From NCBI RefSeq assembly GCF_029433515.1, contig NZ_JAQTIG010000002.1, positions 124,001 through 188,000 on the forward strand: DNA of 64,000 bases, read 5' to 3'. This document shows positions 56,298 through 64,000 of the stretch, piece after piece; within the stretch, counting starts at the first letter, position 1, and the number at the start of each line of letters is the position of its first letter. The notes beneath the pieces are model-generated. The model was given only the letters and a program-made list of their open reading frames with translations. It ran no database searches and was not told the origin of the DNA. The position numbers and the translations under genes were made by a program. The DNA comes from Lactobacillus sp. ESL0679 (GTDB lineage: Bacteria; Bacillota; Bacilli; Lactobacillales; Lactobacillaceae).

Positions 56298-58274
56298 TTA
56301 TTGATGTTTATCGAACCATTCTTTAATATCATACATTCTGTGTATTCTAAGAGATGGTAAGCCATTACGTGATACACCGTGGAATGATTGCGGATAACGA
56401 ATCATGTCGGTTTCTCCTCCTGCCAGCTTGACAGCAGTAAAGAACTCCTCACTTTGTGATATTGGACAGCGCATATCCCATTCACCGTGGAGTAACCTAA
56501 TTGGTGTTATTACGTTTTGGGCATAAGCTAATGGTGACATTCGCCAATATTTTTGGCGGGCTTCATCATCGCTGAATAAGTCTGCTTGTAATTCTTGACG
56601 GTCGAACCAATAACCGATATCTGAAGTGCCATGCATACTGATCCAGTCACTGACGCAGCGCTGGGCAACTGCTGCTTTAAATCGTTTGGTGTGTCCTACA
56701 GCCCAAGTTGTCATGAAACCACCGTAAGAACCTCCAGCGATGTATTGATGGTTCTTATCCAATTCAGGGAAATGCTCCAAGGCATAATCTAAACCAGCTA
56801 AGACATCAGAAAAATCATTCTCGCCATAATGGCCGTCAACATCATTACAAAATTTTTGACCATATGTGGTTGAGCCACGTGGGTTAACGTAAACTATTCC
56901 GTAGCCCCAACTAGCTAAAACTTGAAATTCATGGAAAAAGGCTTCACCATAGGCTGCATGTGGACCACCGTGAACGTACATCAATACTGGTGAATGTTTA
57001 GGCTTGTTTGCTGCAGGTAAGTACCAGCCTTCCAATTCCTGTGTTTTATCTTTAGACAGATAAGTGAATTTTTGCGCCTTAAGATAACTATGTGTTTGTT
57101 CGAAGTCATGATTAGGATTATACAACTCGGTCACAATTTTAGTTTCAATGTCAAAAAGCAATAATTCGCTTGGCAATGCCTGTTTTGAAACTGTCAGAAG
57201 CAATTTTTGTGGGCTAGCTACACAAAAGTCAGTGATGTCTTCAGCTTCATCACGAATTAGTTGCACAGTATCCCAATTACCCATGTACAATTGACTATGA
57301 CCATGATGTAAGGCAGTAAAAATATACTGTTTATTATCTAACCAAACTACACTGTTACTGCATAAATTTTGGGTAAAGTCTGCAGTTAGAGCCGCTTCGT
57401 ATCCTACATCAACGTCGAGCAACTGCTGAGTTAAATTAGTTAATTGCTTAGTTTCTAAGGAATACAGCCACAGATCGTTGATGGTTTGCCCTGGATAATT
57501 GTTATCATTACCAACCAATGCTAAAGTCTTGCCGTCCGGTGAAAATGCTGCGGCAGAAAAACTCCCTTGAGCAACATCAGTAGTAATCAATTGAGTTTTG
57601 CCTGTCTTTTCGTTATAAAGATACACTGCCTTGGTGTAATCAATATCGGTATCAAGTTCAGGCTGGCGCCCTCTGATATAAGCAATATCAGTTCCTGCCT
57701 TAGCGACCGCTGCTAATTCAAAATCATCTTTCGTTGTAAATAAAACCGTTTCTTCTTGCATTAGTTTATCTATCTTAATCAGTGAAAATTCGGCATCATT
57801 TTCAAACCAGCCATAACCATCTAAACGGCCATTAAGCTTGGTTACATGTCTAACTTCTGGAAATTTTTCCGTTTTGAATTTCGGCTGTTCCTGAGTTTTC
57901 TTAGTCTTCACATACAAAGCTTGCGCATCATTTGAAACAACTAATTCTTGAACTGAAGTGTCTTCACTATCAGTTAACAAGAAAGGCTGTGCGCTGCCGC
58001 CATCAATTGGCATCCTGTAAAGCTGCATCTTTTTGCCGTCTTCTTGATGAAGATAATAGAGAAAATCTCCCAATACTCGCGGACTACTGTTTAACCCTTT
58101 CTGACACCAAACACGATAGTTTTTGTCTTGATCGAGGCTAACCAAATTGGCTAGATAACTGTTACTATCTTTTCTAATAAAATTTTCAGTAAAGAAGATG
58201 TTATTAGCGTAAAATCGTACTTGAGAAACTGATCTCAACTGATAAAGGTCTTCTGGTGCGATGTTCTTCGTCAT
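56298..58274 (-). CDS. S9 family prolyl oligopeptidase-type peptidase
   Basis: 658 residues, acylaminoacyl-peptidase layout: a beta-propeller over about residues 1-390 and an alpha/beta-hydrolase domain after it. Catalytic triad Ser516 (GGSYGGFM), Asp600 (GEWDMRCP) and His632 (SFHGVS). There is no signal peptide, so it should trim peptides in the cytoplasm, useful to a bacterium living on imported peptides. The start ATG 58274 follows AAAGGAGTG. A TTGACA promoter and a 15-bp palindrome lie upstream. Confidence 0.93.
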   Translation of the reverse strand: MTKNIAPEDLYQLRSVSQVRFYANNIFFTENFIRKDSNSYLANLVSLDQDKNYRVWCQKGLNSSPRVLGDFLYYLHQEDGKKMQLYRMPIDGGSAQPFLLTDSEDTSVQELVVSNDAQALYVKTKKTQEQPKFKTEKFPEVRHVTKLNGRLDGYGWFENDAEFSLIKIDKLMQEETVLFTTKDDFELAAVAKAGTDIAYIRGRQPELDTDIDYTKAVYLYNEKTGKTQLITTDVAQGSFSAAAFSPDGKTLALVGNDNNYPGQTINDLWLYSLETKQLTNLTQQLLDVDVGYEAALTADFTQNLCSNSVVWLDNKQYIFTALHHGHSQLYMGNWDTVQLIRDEAEDITDFCVASPQKLLLTVSKQALPSELLLFDIETKIVTELYNPNHDFEQTHSYLKAQKFTYLSKDKTQELEGWYLPAANKPKHSPVLMYVHGGPHAAYGEAFFHEFQVLASWGYGIVYVNPRGSTTYGQKFCNDVDGHYGENDFSDVLAGLDYALEHFPELDKNHQYIAGGSYGGFMTTWAVGHTKRFKAAVAQRCVSDWISMHGTSDIGYWFDRQELQADLFSDDEARQKYWRMSPLAYAQNVITPIRLLHGEWDMRCPISQSEEFFTAVKLAGGETDMIRYPQSFHGVSRNGLPSLRIHRMYDIKEWFDKHQ

Positions 58275-58290
58275 AAAGATTCACTCCTTT

Positions 58291-58363
58291 GATTAATTAA
58301 ATTAAATATTATTTCATTATTTATTAATTTAATTAATCTTACTATTCTGACCTTTTTTGTCAA
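58291..58363 (-). promoter_or_regulatory. Promoter and 15-bp palindromic operator of the S9 peptidase
   Basis: On the minus strand TTGACA (58358-58363), 16 bases, TAAGAT (58336-58341). Arms GATTAATTAAATTAA (58291-58305) and TTAATTTAATTAATC (58324-58338) are perfect complements with an 18-base spacer, beginning at the -10 element, as a repressor site would. Confidence 0.55.
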
Positions 58364-58379
58364 TTCTTTTTTAACTAAT

Positions 58380-58422
58380 AAAACACACAATTGACAGTAA
58401 TTTTTCGCCAATCATGTGTTTA
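58380..58422 (-). terminator. Terminator of the NUDIX gene
   Basis: On the minus strand AAACACATGATTG pairs imperfectly with CAATTGTGTGTTT, then TTATT. Confidence 0.6.
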
Positions 58423-58427
58423 AAATT

Positions 58428-59051
58428 TTATTCAAAAGTTGTCTGCCAGTTAGAGTCGTAATATGCATCAAAGCATGTCTTGATTTCAGTTTCACTGTTT
58501 CGTTCAGCTGATAATTCAGGTAGGTCTTCAAGACTGAAATAGCGACAGTCGGTTGTTTCCGTGTTTTTGACAAACTCGCCGCCAACTTCACGGCATAGGA
58601 AGAAAACATCAATGACATTAATTGCTCGCTCGCCGCGAATTGTATGTATGTGATTGCGAATCGTAATTACTCGTTCGGCAACTACATCACGCCCTGACTC
58701 CTCTTTGGCTTCTTTAAGGCAATTCTCTTTGACGGACACATTAGGTTCGCACCAACCACCGGGCATTGACCAAGCACCATCAGTGGTTTCTCGCACTAGT
58801 AAAATTTGATCATCTTTAAAAATCGCTGCACGAGTTCCCAATTTAGGCGTCTGGTACCCGTCATCACTGCTGAATAGTGACTTAACTTGCTTGAGTGGCA
58901 AACCGGTTTTAGCTGCCATCATTTCGGTAGCAATAGCCCTAATTCGCTCGTAGCGCTCTAAGTCAAATTTATCGTGACCATACTCCAAGCCGTCTTGAGC
59001 TAAGCTTTGTAATTCAATTGCCCAATCAGCAAACTGATCTTTTTTATCCAT
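58428..59051 (-). CDS. NUDIX hydrolase with N-terminal helical domain
   Basis: 207 residues. The first 65 form the N-terminal domain found in Firmicutes hydrolases of nucleoside diphosphates linked to X (DWAIELQSLAQDGLEYGHDKF). The NUDIX fold follows: GAWSMPGGWCEP and KEAKEESG. In the NUDIX box the first glutamate (G-x5-E) is valine and the arginine of RExxEE is lysine; the metal-binding EE pair is kept. ADP-ribose or a nucleotide sugar is the likely substrate type. Start ATG 59051 follows AAAGGAGAA. Confidence 0.9.
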   Translation of the reverse strand: MDKKDQFADWAIELQSLAQDGLEYGHDKFDLERYERIRAIATEMMAAKTGLPLKQVKSLFSSDDGYQTPKLGTRAAIFKDDQILLVRETTDGAWSMPGGWCEPNVSVKENCLKEAKEESGRDVVAERVITIRNHIHTIRGERAINVIDVFFLCREVGGEFVKNTETTDCRYFSLEDLPELSAERNSETEIKTCFDAYYDSNWQTTFE

Positions 59052-59100
59052 ATTTTCTCCTTTAAACATTACAGAAAAAAGCAGCTATGATAGCTGCTAA

Positions 59101-59979
59101 TTATTTTGTTAAATCAATTTTGTCAATGTCAATCATCCAGCCAATGGCAAGTGATTTTTCACCTAAGTGAGTTGCAATGCCGGGACTAAATCTGGTGATT
59201 GAAATCGTCTTATCTGGGAATTCTTTTAATAAAAATTCGTTTGCCTCTTTAACCTGGCTTTCATCATTTGAATCAATAATGAATAACTTGATTTTATCCT
59301 TGTATGGCAATTGGTTGATTTTTTCAACCACCAAACTTTCCATTTTGATAAAAGCTCGTTTCATTGAACGAATTTTGTCAAAGGCAACAATTTCGCCGTC
59401 TCTAAAGGTTAATAGTGGCTTAATATTAAGCATCGAGCCAATAAAAGCACCGGCATTACTTAAACGGCCACCACGACTTAAGTTTTTCAGGTCGTTAACG
59501 ACAAAAACTTCGTCAATTGTTGCTCTGATCCTTTCTAAGTGATCAAGGATAGTCGTTAAATCTAAGCCATTTTTGATCATTTTTGCAGCAGCCAAGACCA
59601 AATTCCCCTGCAAGCGCACAGTCATCTTGGTATCAACTGGATGAAGATTGTACGCTGGATGACTTTGAGCGATATTACACAAATTTTGATAGAAACTTGA
59701 AATGCCGCTAGAAAGTGTAATCGCAATAATTGCTTCATATCCTTCGTTATGTAGCTTGTCCAAGAGGCTAATCATACTGCCCATACTTGGCTGTGAGGTT
59801 TTAGGAAAATCGGCACCCTCCCGCTGCAATTTAAAAAGCTTGTCGGAAGTAATATTGACATCTTCTAAATATTCTTCATTACCAATAATAATTGGAATTG
59901 GCACAATAATAATATTATTGTCTTCGGCTTCTTGTTTAGTTATAACGCTAGTACTATCGGTAACTAATGCAATTTTCAT
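59101..59979 (-). CDS. DegV family protein (FakB-type fatty-acid binder)
   Basis: 292 residues, second DegV protein in the window and distinct from the one at 34995 (KIALVTDSTSVITKQEAEDN, LEDVNITSDKLF, TSQPSMGSM, LSSGISSFYQN, RGGRLSNAGAFIGSMLNIKP). The pair may bind different fatty acids, as FakB1 and FakB2 do in staphylococci; this is inference. ATG 59979 follows GCGAAAGGT. It is 78 bases after the MarR gene on the same strand and may share its transcript. Confidence 0.88.
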   Translation of the reverse strand: MKIALVTDSTSVITKQEAEDNNIIIVPIPIIIGNEEYLEDVNITSDKLFKLQREGADFPKTSQPSMGSMISLLDKLHNEGYEAIIAITLSSGISSFYQNLCNIAQSHPAYNLHPVDTKMTVRLQGNLVLAAAKMIKNGLDLTTILDHLERIRATIDEVFVVNDLKNLSRGGRLSNAGAFIGSMLNIKPLLTFRDGEIVAFDKIRSMKRAFIKMESLVVEKINQLPYKDKIKLFIIDSNDESQVKEANEFLLKEFPDKTISITRFSPGIATHLGEKSLAIGWMIDIDKIDLTK

Positions 59980-60057
59980 TTAATTAACCTTTCGCTTATT
60001 AATATGTGATACAAGAGAAATTATAGCATAAAAATAGGCGGGCATTCTACTATCTAT

Positions 60058-60471
60058 CTAAAGAGACTTTACTGTTTCTAATTTAGTAGCCAATTGATTA
60101 ATTGTAGTGCTTAACTGCGCAAGATCGTTTGGTGAAAAATCCTTAAAGAGTACTTCTTCGATTTGCTTTAAAGTAGCTTTTAACTCGGTAACTTTTTGAG
60201 TACCAGCCTCATTTAAGACAACTGACTTACTGGAATTACTTTCAGAACGAGTGATTTCAACTAAAGCCAAAGTCTTTTTCTGCTGTAATTGTCTGCTCAA
60301 TGTTGATAAAGAGATATTGAGGTTTTCTGCTAAACTTCCCATTTTTAGAGGTTGATTACCATTTTTATCGAAGTATAGTAAAATTCTTGTTTGCGATAAA
60401 TTTAACCCACATTTACGACTGATTTCATTTTTTATTTGCGCGGCAATTGTGCTAAAACATAAAATATCCAT
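60058..60471 (-). CDS. MarR family transcriptional regulator
   Basis: 137 residues with a winged helix: LSQTRILLYFDKNGNQPLKM, SLAENLNISLSTLSRQLQQK, and the wing ALVEITRSES. Start ATG 60471 follows GAGGAAAAGGG. It precedes a DegV/FakB gene, which suggests, but does not show, lipid-related control such as by a FabT-like protein. The upstream region has repeats of TGTGAAA that may be its operators. Confidence 0.88.
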   Translation of the reverse strand: MDILCFSTIAAQIKNEISRKCGLNLSQTRILLYFDKNGNQPLKMGSLAENLNISLSTLSRQLQQKKTLALVEITRSESNSSKSVVLNEAGTQKVTELKATLKQIEEVLFKDFSPNDLAQLSTTINQLATKLETVKSL

Positions 60472-60836
60472 TCAACTAACCCTTTTCCTCTAACTAACTA
60501 AAAGATAAAATTATTTCCCATACTATAAATTTTCACAATTAAAATTATGTAAATCATTGATGAATTAGCACTTATTAGATTAATTAAAGTGTGAAACAAT
60601 CATACTTAGTGTGCAAATAATTTTATTGTGAAACAATTTGATATTAATTTTAACTTATAAAGAATAAATACCGATATTCATTAATATATATTACCAGTAT
60701 AGCATCTTTTTGCAATAATTTGTTTAGCTAACATTAAATTTGTTAATATATTGCTATTGTACGCTATTTTAAGAAATTTGGTATCACGATACTTATACTT
60801 ATTGCTAAATAATTGGTATAATAGAGTTCGTATTTT
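60472..60836. promoter_or_regulatory. Divergent intergenic region between marR and rqcH
   Basis: About 365 AT-rich bases without a gene. TGTGAAACAAT occurs at 60590-60600 and 60627-60637 and AATTGTGAAA on the minus strand near 60531-60540. ATTGT-GAA-ACAAT at 60625-60637 is palindromic. A TATAAT at 60817-60822 probably serves rqcH. Confidence 0.45.
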
Positions 60837-60848
60837 GAGGTGATCTTT

Positions 60849-62537
60849 ATGGCATTTGACGGCTTATTTATTCATAGCCTATTAAACAGTGTGGCTCCAG
60901 CTCTTGTTGGTGGCCGTTTATCAAAAATTTACCAGCCCTTTAACCAAGACTTAATTTTAACTTTTAGAAAAGAACGCAAAAATCAACAATTATTGATTTC
61001 TGCAAATGCACAATATCCGCGGTTTTATTTAACTAAACAAGCAATTAACAATCCGGATAAGGCGCCTACTTTTGTAATGGTTCTGCGTAAATATCTTGAA
61101 GGTTCGGTTTTACAGTCTGTTAATCAGGTTGGAGTTGATCGAATTATTAATTTTTGCTTTAGTAATCGCAACGAGCTCGGTGATCAGGTACAACTTGTTT
61201 TATCGGTTGAATTAATGGGTCGCCATAGTAACGTGATTTTATATGACCAAACAAGCGGTCATATAATTGATTTATTGAAGCGGATTAATCCTGATGAAAA
61301 CCGGGCCCGAATTCTATTGCCTAAGGCAAAATATGAATTGCCACCCCTTAATCCGGGTTTAAATGGCTTTGAGCTAACAGAAAGTGACTTTAACCAGGAA
61401 ATGGCTGGTTGCGAGCCAGCGACTTTTGCTAAAAAAGTTGGTGGGTTAGACCGAGATGATCGAGATGAATTGACCGGCTATTTGGAAGATGATAATTCTT
61501 ACTCAACTTTTCAAATTTTTATGCAGCAATTTAATAAGTCTGGCGCGTTTGTTTTAAAAACGCCTAATAATAAGCGTAAAATCTTTCCTTATCTGCCCTA
61601 TCACCTAGATTTAGTCCAAAAAAGTACAGATTCGGACTTGAACCATGCTCTTGATGAATTTTATCAATATCAGGCTAATCGTGATTGGGTTAAGCAAAAA
61701 GCAAGTCAAGTTGAGCGCGTTGTTAAAAATGAACAAAAAAAGTTAAGTAACAAAATTGTCAAACTTAATAAGCAGCTTAATCAGGCAGAAAATTCCGAGG
61801 GCTATCGCATTCGGGGCGAAATTTTAAATGCAAATTTGAGGCAAGTTAAACCAGGGATGACCAAGATTTCTTTGCCAAATTATTATGATAATAACCAGCC
61901 AATTGAGATTAAACTTGATGCTGCATTGTCCCCAGCGCGTAATGGTCAGAAGTATTTTACCCGTTATAAAAAGCTGCGGGATTCGATTAAGCATGTCAAG
62001 CAGCAAATTGACATCGCCCAGAATAATTTGACCTACTTTGATTCCATTCAAACAGCGATTGATAACGCTGAACCACAAGATATTGACCAAATCACTGATG
62101 AATTAATCAGCCAAGGTTATATTCGCCGGCCGCAGAAGCAAAAACGCCGAAAAAAAATAACAGAACATAATTTAAATAAGTTTAAGCTAACCTCTGGTAA
62201 AACAGTACTAGTTGGTAAAAATAATTACCAAAATGACTGGTTAACTCTTAAAAAGGCAAACAAAACTGATTTTTGGTTCCATGTTAAGAATATCCCTGGT
62301 TCACATGTTATTTTGCAAGATGACCATCCTACCGATGCCGATATTGCAGAAACTGCTGAAATTGCAGCCTACTTTTCTAAAGCTAAAGACTCAGCACATG
62401 TACAAGTAGATTATGTCCAAGATAAGCGCGTTAAGAAGCCAAACGGTGCTAAGCCTGGATTTGTTATTTATACCGGACAGAACTCGATTGAAGTTACCCC
62501 AGAAAAAGACCGTGTTTTAAGTAAACGAATAGATTAA
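60849..62537 (+). CDS. rqcH: Ribosome quality-control protein RqcH (NFACT, FbpA-like)
   Basis: 562 residues: NFACT-N domain (FDGLFIHSLLNSVAPALVGGRLSKI at the start is one run with no gap), a central helix-hairpin and coiled coil (about 265-420, QVERVVKNEQKKLSNKIVKL), and the NFACT-R domain (KTDFWFHVKNIPGSHVIL). RqcH binds stalled 50S subunits and directs alanine tailing; the same proteins were named fibronectin-binding FbpA in streptococci. ATG 60849 follows TTGAGGTGA; the longer start at 60840 overlaps this site. Monocistronic with its own promoter and terminator. Confidence 0.95.
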   Translation: MAFDGLFIHSLLNSVAPALVGGRLSKIYQPFNQDLILTFRKERKNQQLLISANAQYPRFYLTKQAINNPDKAPTFVMVLRKYLEGSVLQSVNQVGVDRIINFCFSNRNELGDQVQLVLSVELMGRHSNVILYDQTSGHIIDLLKRINPDENRARILLPKAKYELPPLNPGLNGFELTESDFNQEMAGCEPATFAKKVGGLDRDDRDELTGYLEDDNSYSTFQIFMQQFNKSGAFVLKTPNNKRKIFPYLPYHLDLVQKSTDSDLNHALDEFYQYQANRDWVKQKASQVERVVKNEQKKLSNKIVKLNKQLNQAENSEGYRIRGEILNANLRQVKPGMTKISLPNYYDNNQPIEIKLDAALSPARNGQKYFTRYKKLRDSIKHVKQQIDIAQNNLTYFDSIQTAIDNAEPQDIDQITDELISQGYIRRPQKQKRRKKITEHNLNKFKLTSGKTVLVGKNNYQNDWLTLKKANKTDFWFHVKNIPGSHVILQDDHPTDADIAETAEIAAYFSKAKDSAHVQVDYVQDKRVKKPNGAKPGFVIYTGQNSIEVTPEKDRVLSKRID

Positions 62538-62538
62538 A

Positions 62539-62569
62539 AAAACCGAGAATGCATTGCATTCTCGGTTTT
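62539..62569. terminator. Bidirectional terminator of rqcH and the carB-like gene
   Basis: AAAACCGAGAATGCA pairs with TGCATTCTCGGTTTT, a nearly continuous palindrome; convergent genes lie on both sides. Confidence 0.88.
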
Positions 62570-62588
62570 GCGTTAGCTAATCAAATTT

Positions 62589-64000
62589 CTAAATTGGTTG
62601 CGTGGTTAGTGATAGCGATTCTAACACCTGCAAGATTAGTTCCGTAGTTTCTATACTAGATAAAACAGGAATATGTATGTTTAAAGCCTCATCTCTGATT
62701 CTTATTGCGTCACCACTTGCTGTATCTGAAAGATTAGTAACATTAACCACCATCACAATTTTATGCTGGTGAATTTTTTCTAATAAGTTATTCGGATCCG
62801 AATGAACTTTGCTTACCACACCAGTTGTAATCCCAGCTTCAGCGAAAGAATTAGCAGTACCTTCGGTAGCCACAATCTTAAAGCCTAACCGGTTAAAGCG
62901 TTGTGCTAGCTCCGTCATTTTTTTCTTGTCCTCATCACGAACAGAGATAAAAAGTGTACCAAAGCTTGGAATATGTAATCCACTGGCTTCATAACCCTTA
63001 TAGAGAGCTTTAGCCAATTCTGTATCGCGGCCCATTACCGAGCCAGATGACTTCATTTTGGAATCAAAAGTATTGCCACTATTGTAGTCAACGTATGAAA
63101 AGACAGGCATCTTAACATGAATAAAGTTATTTGAATGCCATAAACCCTTTTTACAGTCTAAGTCAGCTAAATTCTTTCCAGTTAACACTGCTGTTGCGTA
63201 TGATGTAATATCTTTACCCAATGATTGCGATAAAAAGGCAACGTTGTGCCCAGCATACGGCTTAATCTGTAACAGATAAATACTCTTATCGACAATTAAA
63301 AAGTGAAGCGTGAAGATACCCCGCATCTTTAACCGTTTAATTAATTCGGTCGCATATTCAACCAGCAATTTTTTGCCCGTTTTAGACAAATTTTGTGGTT
63401 TAAAGACCGCAATTGAATCCGAAGCGTGTGAACCTGACTGCTCTAAGTGCTCAATAATTCCCGGAATAGTAACATCTTTCCCATCAGAAATTGCCGTAAT
63501 CTCATACTTGTTGCCTTCAATGAAGTGCGACAAAGTTACTTTCGATAGCTGAGTTTCCAAAATATATTTCTCTAATGCTGGCTGATCATAAACAACGGCC
63601 GATTTTTGCTTAACCCCTTGGTTATTGAAACCACCGATTAAAATTGGAAAATGGTGCTCTTGAATAAATGTTTTTGCTTCTTTAGCGTCAGTAGTCGTCA
63701 AAAGAGGATTTTGCTTAAGTGATTTCATTGGTGTTGTCAGCAGCTGCTTAATCTTGTCAACAGGATTCTCGCTATGATTACCTAAAACATTTAGACCACA
63801 TTGTACAAGCTTATCTCCTAAAGCATTGATCTTTTTACCAGAAAACTGGAGTAAAATATTTTTGATGTTTTCCTTGCGTGTTACCTGAACAATATTTTCA
63901 ACCGTTACTGGTTCAAAATAGATGCGATCAGTATATTTATAACTAGTGGCTACGGACTCGTCATTATTGGAAATTAAGATAGTGACATAATTATTATTAT
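62589..64000 (-). CDS. CarB-like protein, C-terminal part, with degenerate second ATP-grasp domain
   Basis: The minus-strand frame stays open to the right edge, so about 470 C-terminal residues of a longer protein are visible. They align with the second half of the carbamoyl-phosphate synthase large chain: TILISNNDESVATSYKYTDR and RIYFEPVTVENI, the ATP-grasp (GIIEHLEQSGSHASDSIAV), and the allosteric MGS domain (TLFISVRDEDKKKMTELAQR). The metal-binding motif, usually E-V-N-P-R-A-S-R, reads QIKPYAGH, so the Glu, Asn and Arg ligands are lost. This half is probably unable to use ATP. No carA is in the window, and the first ATP-grasp domain cannot be checked. Confidence 0.82.
   Translation of the reverse strand, partial: NNNYVTILISNNDESVATSYKYTDRIYFEPVTVENIVQVTRKENIKNILLQFSGKKINALGDKLVQCGLNVLGNHSENPVDKIKQLLTTPMKSLKQNPLLTTTDAKEAKTFIQEHHFPILIGGFNNQGVKQKSAVVYDQPALEKYILETQLSKVTLSHFIEGNKYEITAISDGKDVTIPGIIEHLEQSGSHASDSIAVFKPQNLSKTGKKLLVEYATELIKRLKMRGIFTLHFLIVDKSIYLLQIKPYAGHNVAFLSQSLGKDITSYATAVLTGKNLADLDCKKGLWHSNNFIHVKMPVFSYVDYNSGNTFDSKMKSSGSVMGRDTELAKALYKGYEASGLHIPSFGTLFISVRDEDKKKMTELAQRFNRLGFKIVATEGTANSFAEAGITTGVVSKVHSDPNNLLEKIHQHKIVMVVNVTNLSDTASGDAIRIRDEALNIHIPVLSSIETTELILQVLESLSLTTQPI

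Overview
The window reads as a chromosomal segment of an AT-rich Lactobacillus of the delbrueckii/acidophilus type. The gene order is typical of that group: RNase J, TPR gene, tuf, tig, clpX, engB; obg, rnz; pfkA-pyk; cvfB-xerD-ribT-scpA-scpB-rluB; cmk-rpsA-der-hup; cca; rbgA-rnhB-dprA-topA-trmFO-xerC-hslV-hslU; plsY, then parE-parC. Shine-Dalgarno sites are strong and TTG or GTG starts are fairly frequent. I saw no rRNA, tRNA, CRISPR array, prophage or complete insertion sequence. Species cannot be fixed from the sequence alone.

Layout. Positions 1-5.9 kb hold translation and protein quality control genes. Positions 6.0-18.8 kb hold repair (uvrC), Obg, a cell-wall O-acetyltransferase, RNase Z, L32, a nucleotidase and DNA polymerase III DnaE, plus two small minus-strand genes. 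Positions 19-21.8 kb hold the glycolytic pfkA-pyk pair behind a perfect CcpA (cre) site. Positions 21.9-26.1 kb are a tightly overlapping chromosome-maintenance operon, followed by an FMN riboswitch in front of the riboflavin importer ribU. Positions 27-34.2 kb carry cmk, rpsA, der, hup with a three-hairpin leader, a TPR gene and cca. Positions 35-45 kb carry a DegV protein, ribosome assembly, DNA uptake and topology genes, trmFO, xerC and HslVU. Positions 46-53.3 kb carry plsY, topoisomerase IV, a LysR regulator and pyrophosphatase.

Terminus. From 53.8 to 55.0 kb lies an AT-rich stretch without genes. To its left almost every gene is on the plus strand; to its right most are on the minus strand, as expected where two replication forks meet. 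It holds two different dif-like sites less than 400 bp apart. One (54257-54284) matches the Bacillus-type XerC/XerD dif as I remember it at 24 of 28 positions. The other (54646-54675) is a perfect 12-6-12 palindrome whose centre resembles the streptococcal/lactococcal XerS site, and it lies about 325 bp upstream of a full-length xerS gene. xerC and xerD are also in this window, so all three chromosome-dimer recombinases and both target types are within about 32 kb. This is the most interesting feature of the window.

Right edge. Positions 56-64 kb carry an S9 peptidase behind a 15-bp palindromic operator candidate, a NUDIX hydrolase, a second DegV protein, a MarR regulator, the RqcH/FbpA ribosome-rescue protein, and the C-terminal part of a CarB-like protein whose second ATP-grasp domain has lost its metal-binding residues.
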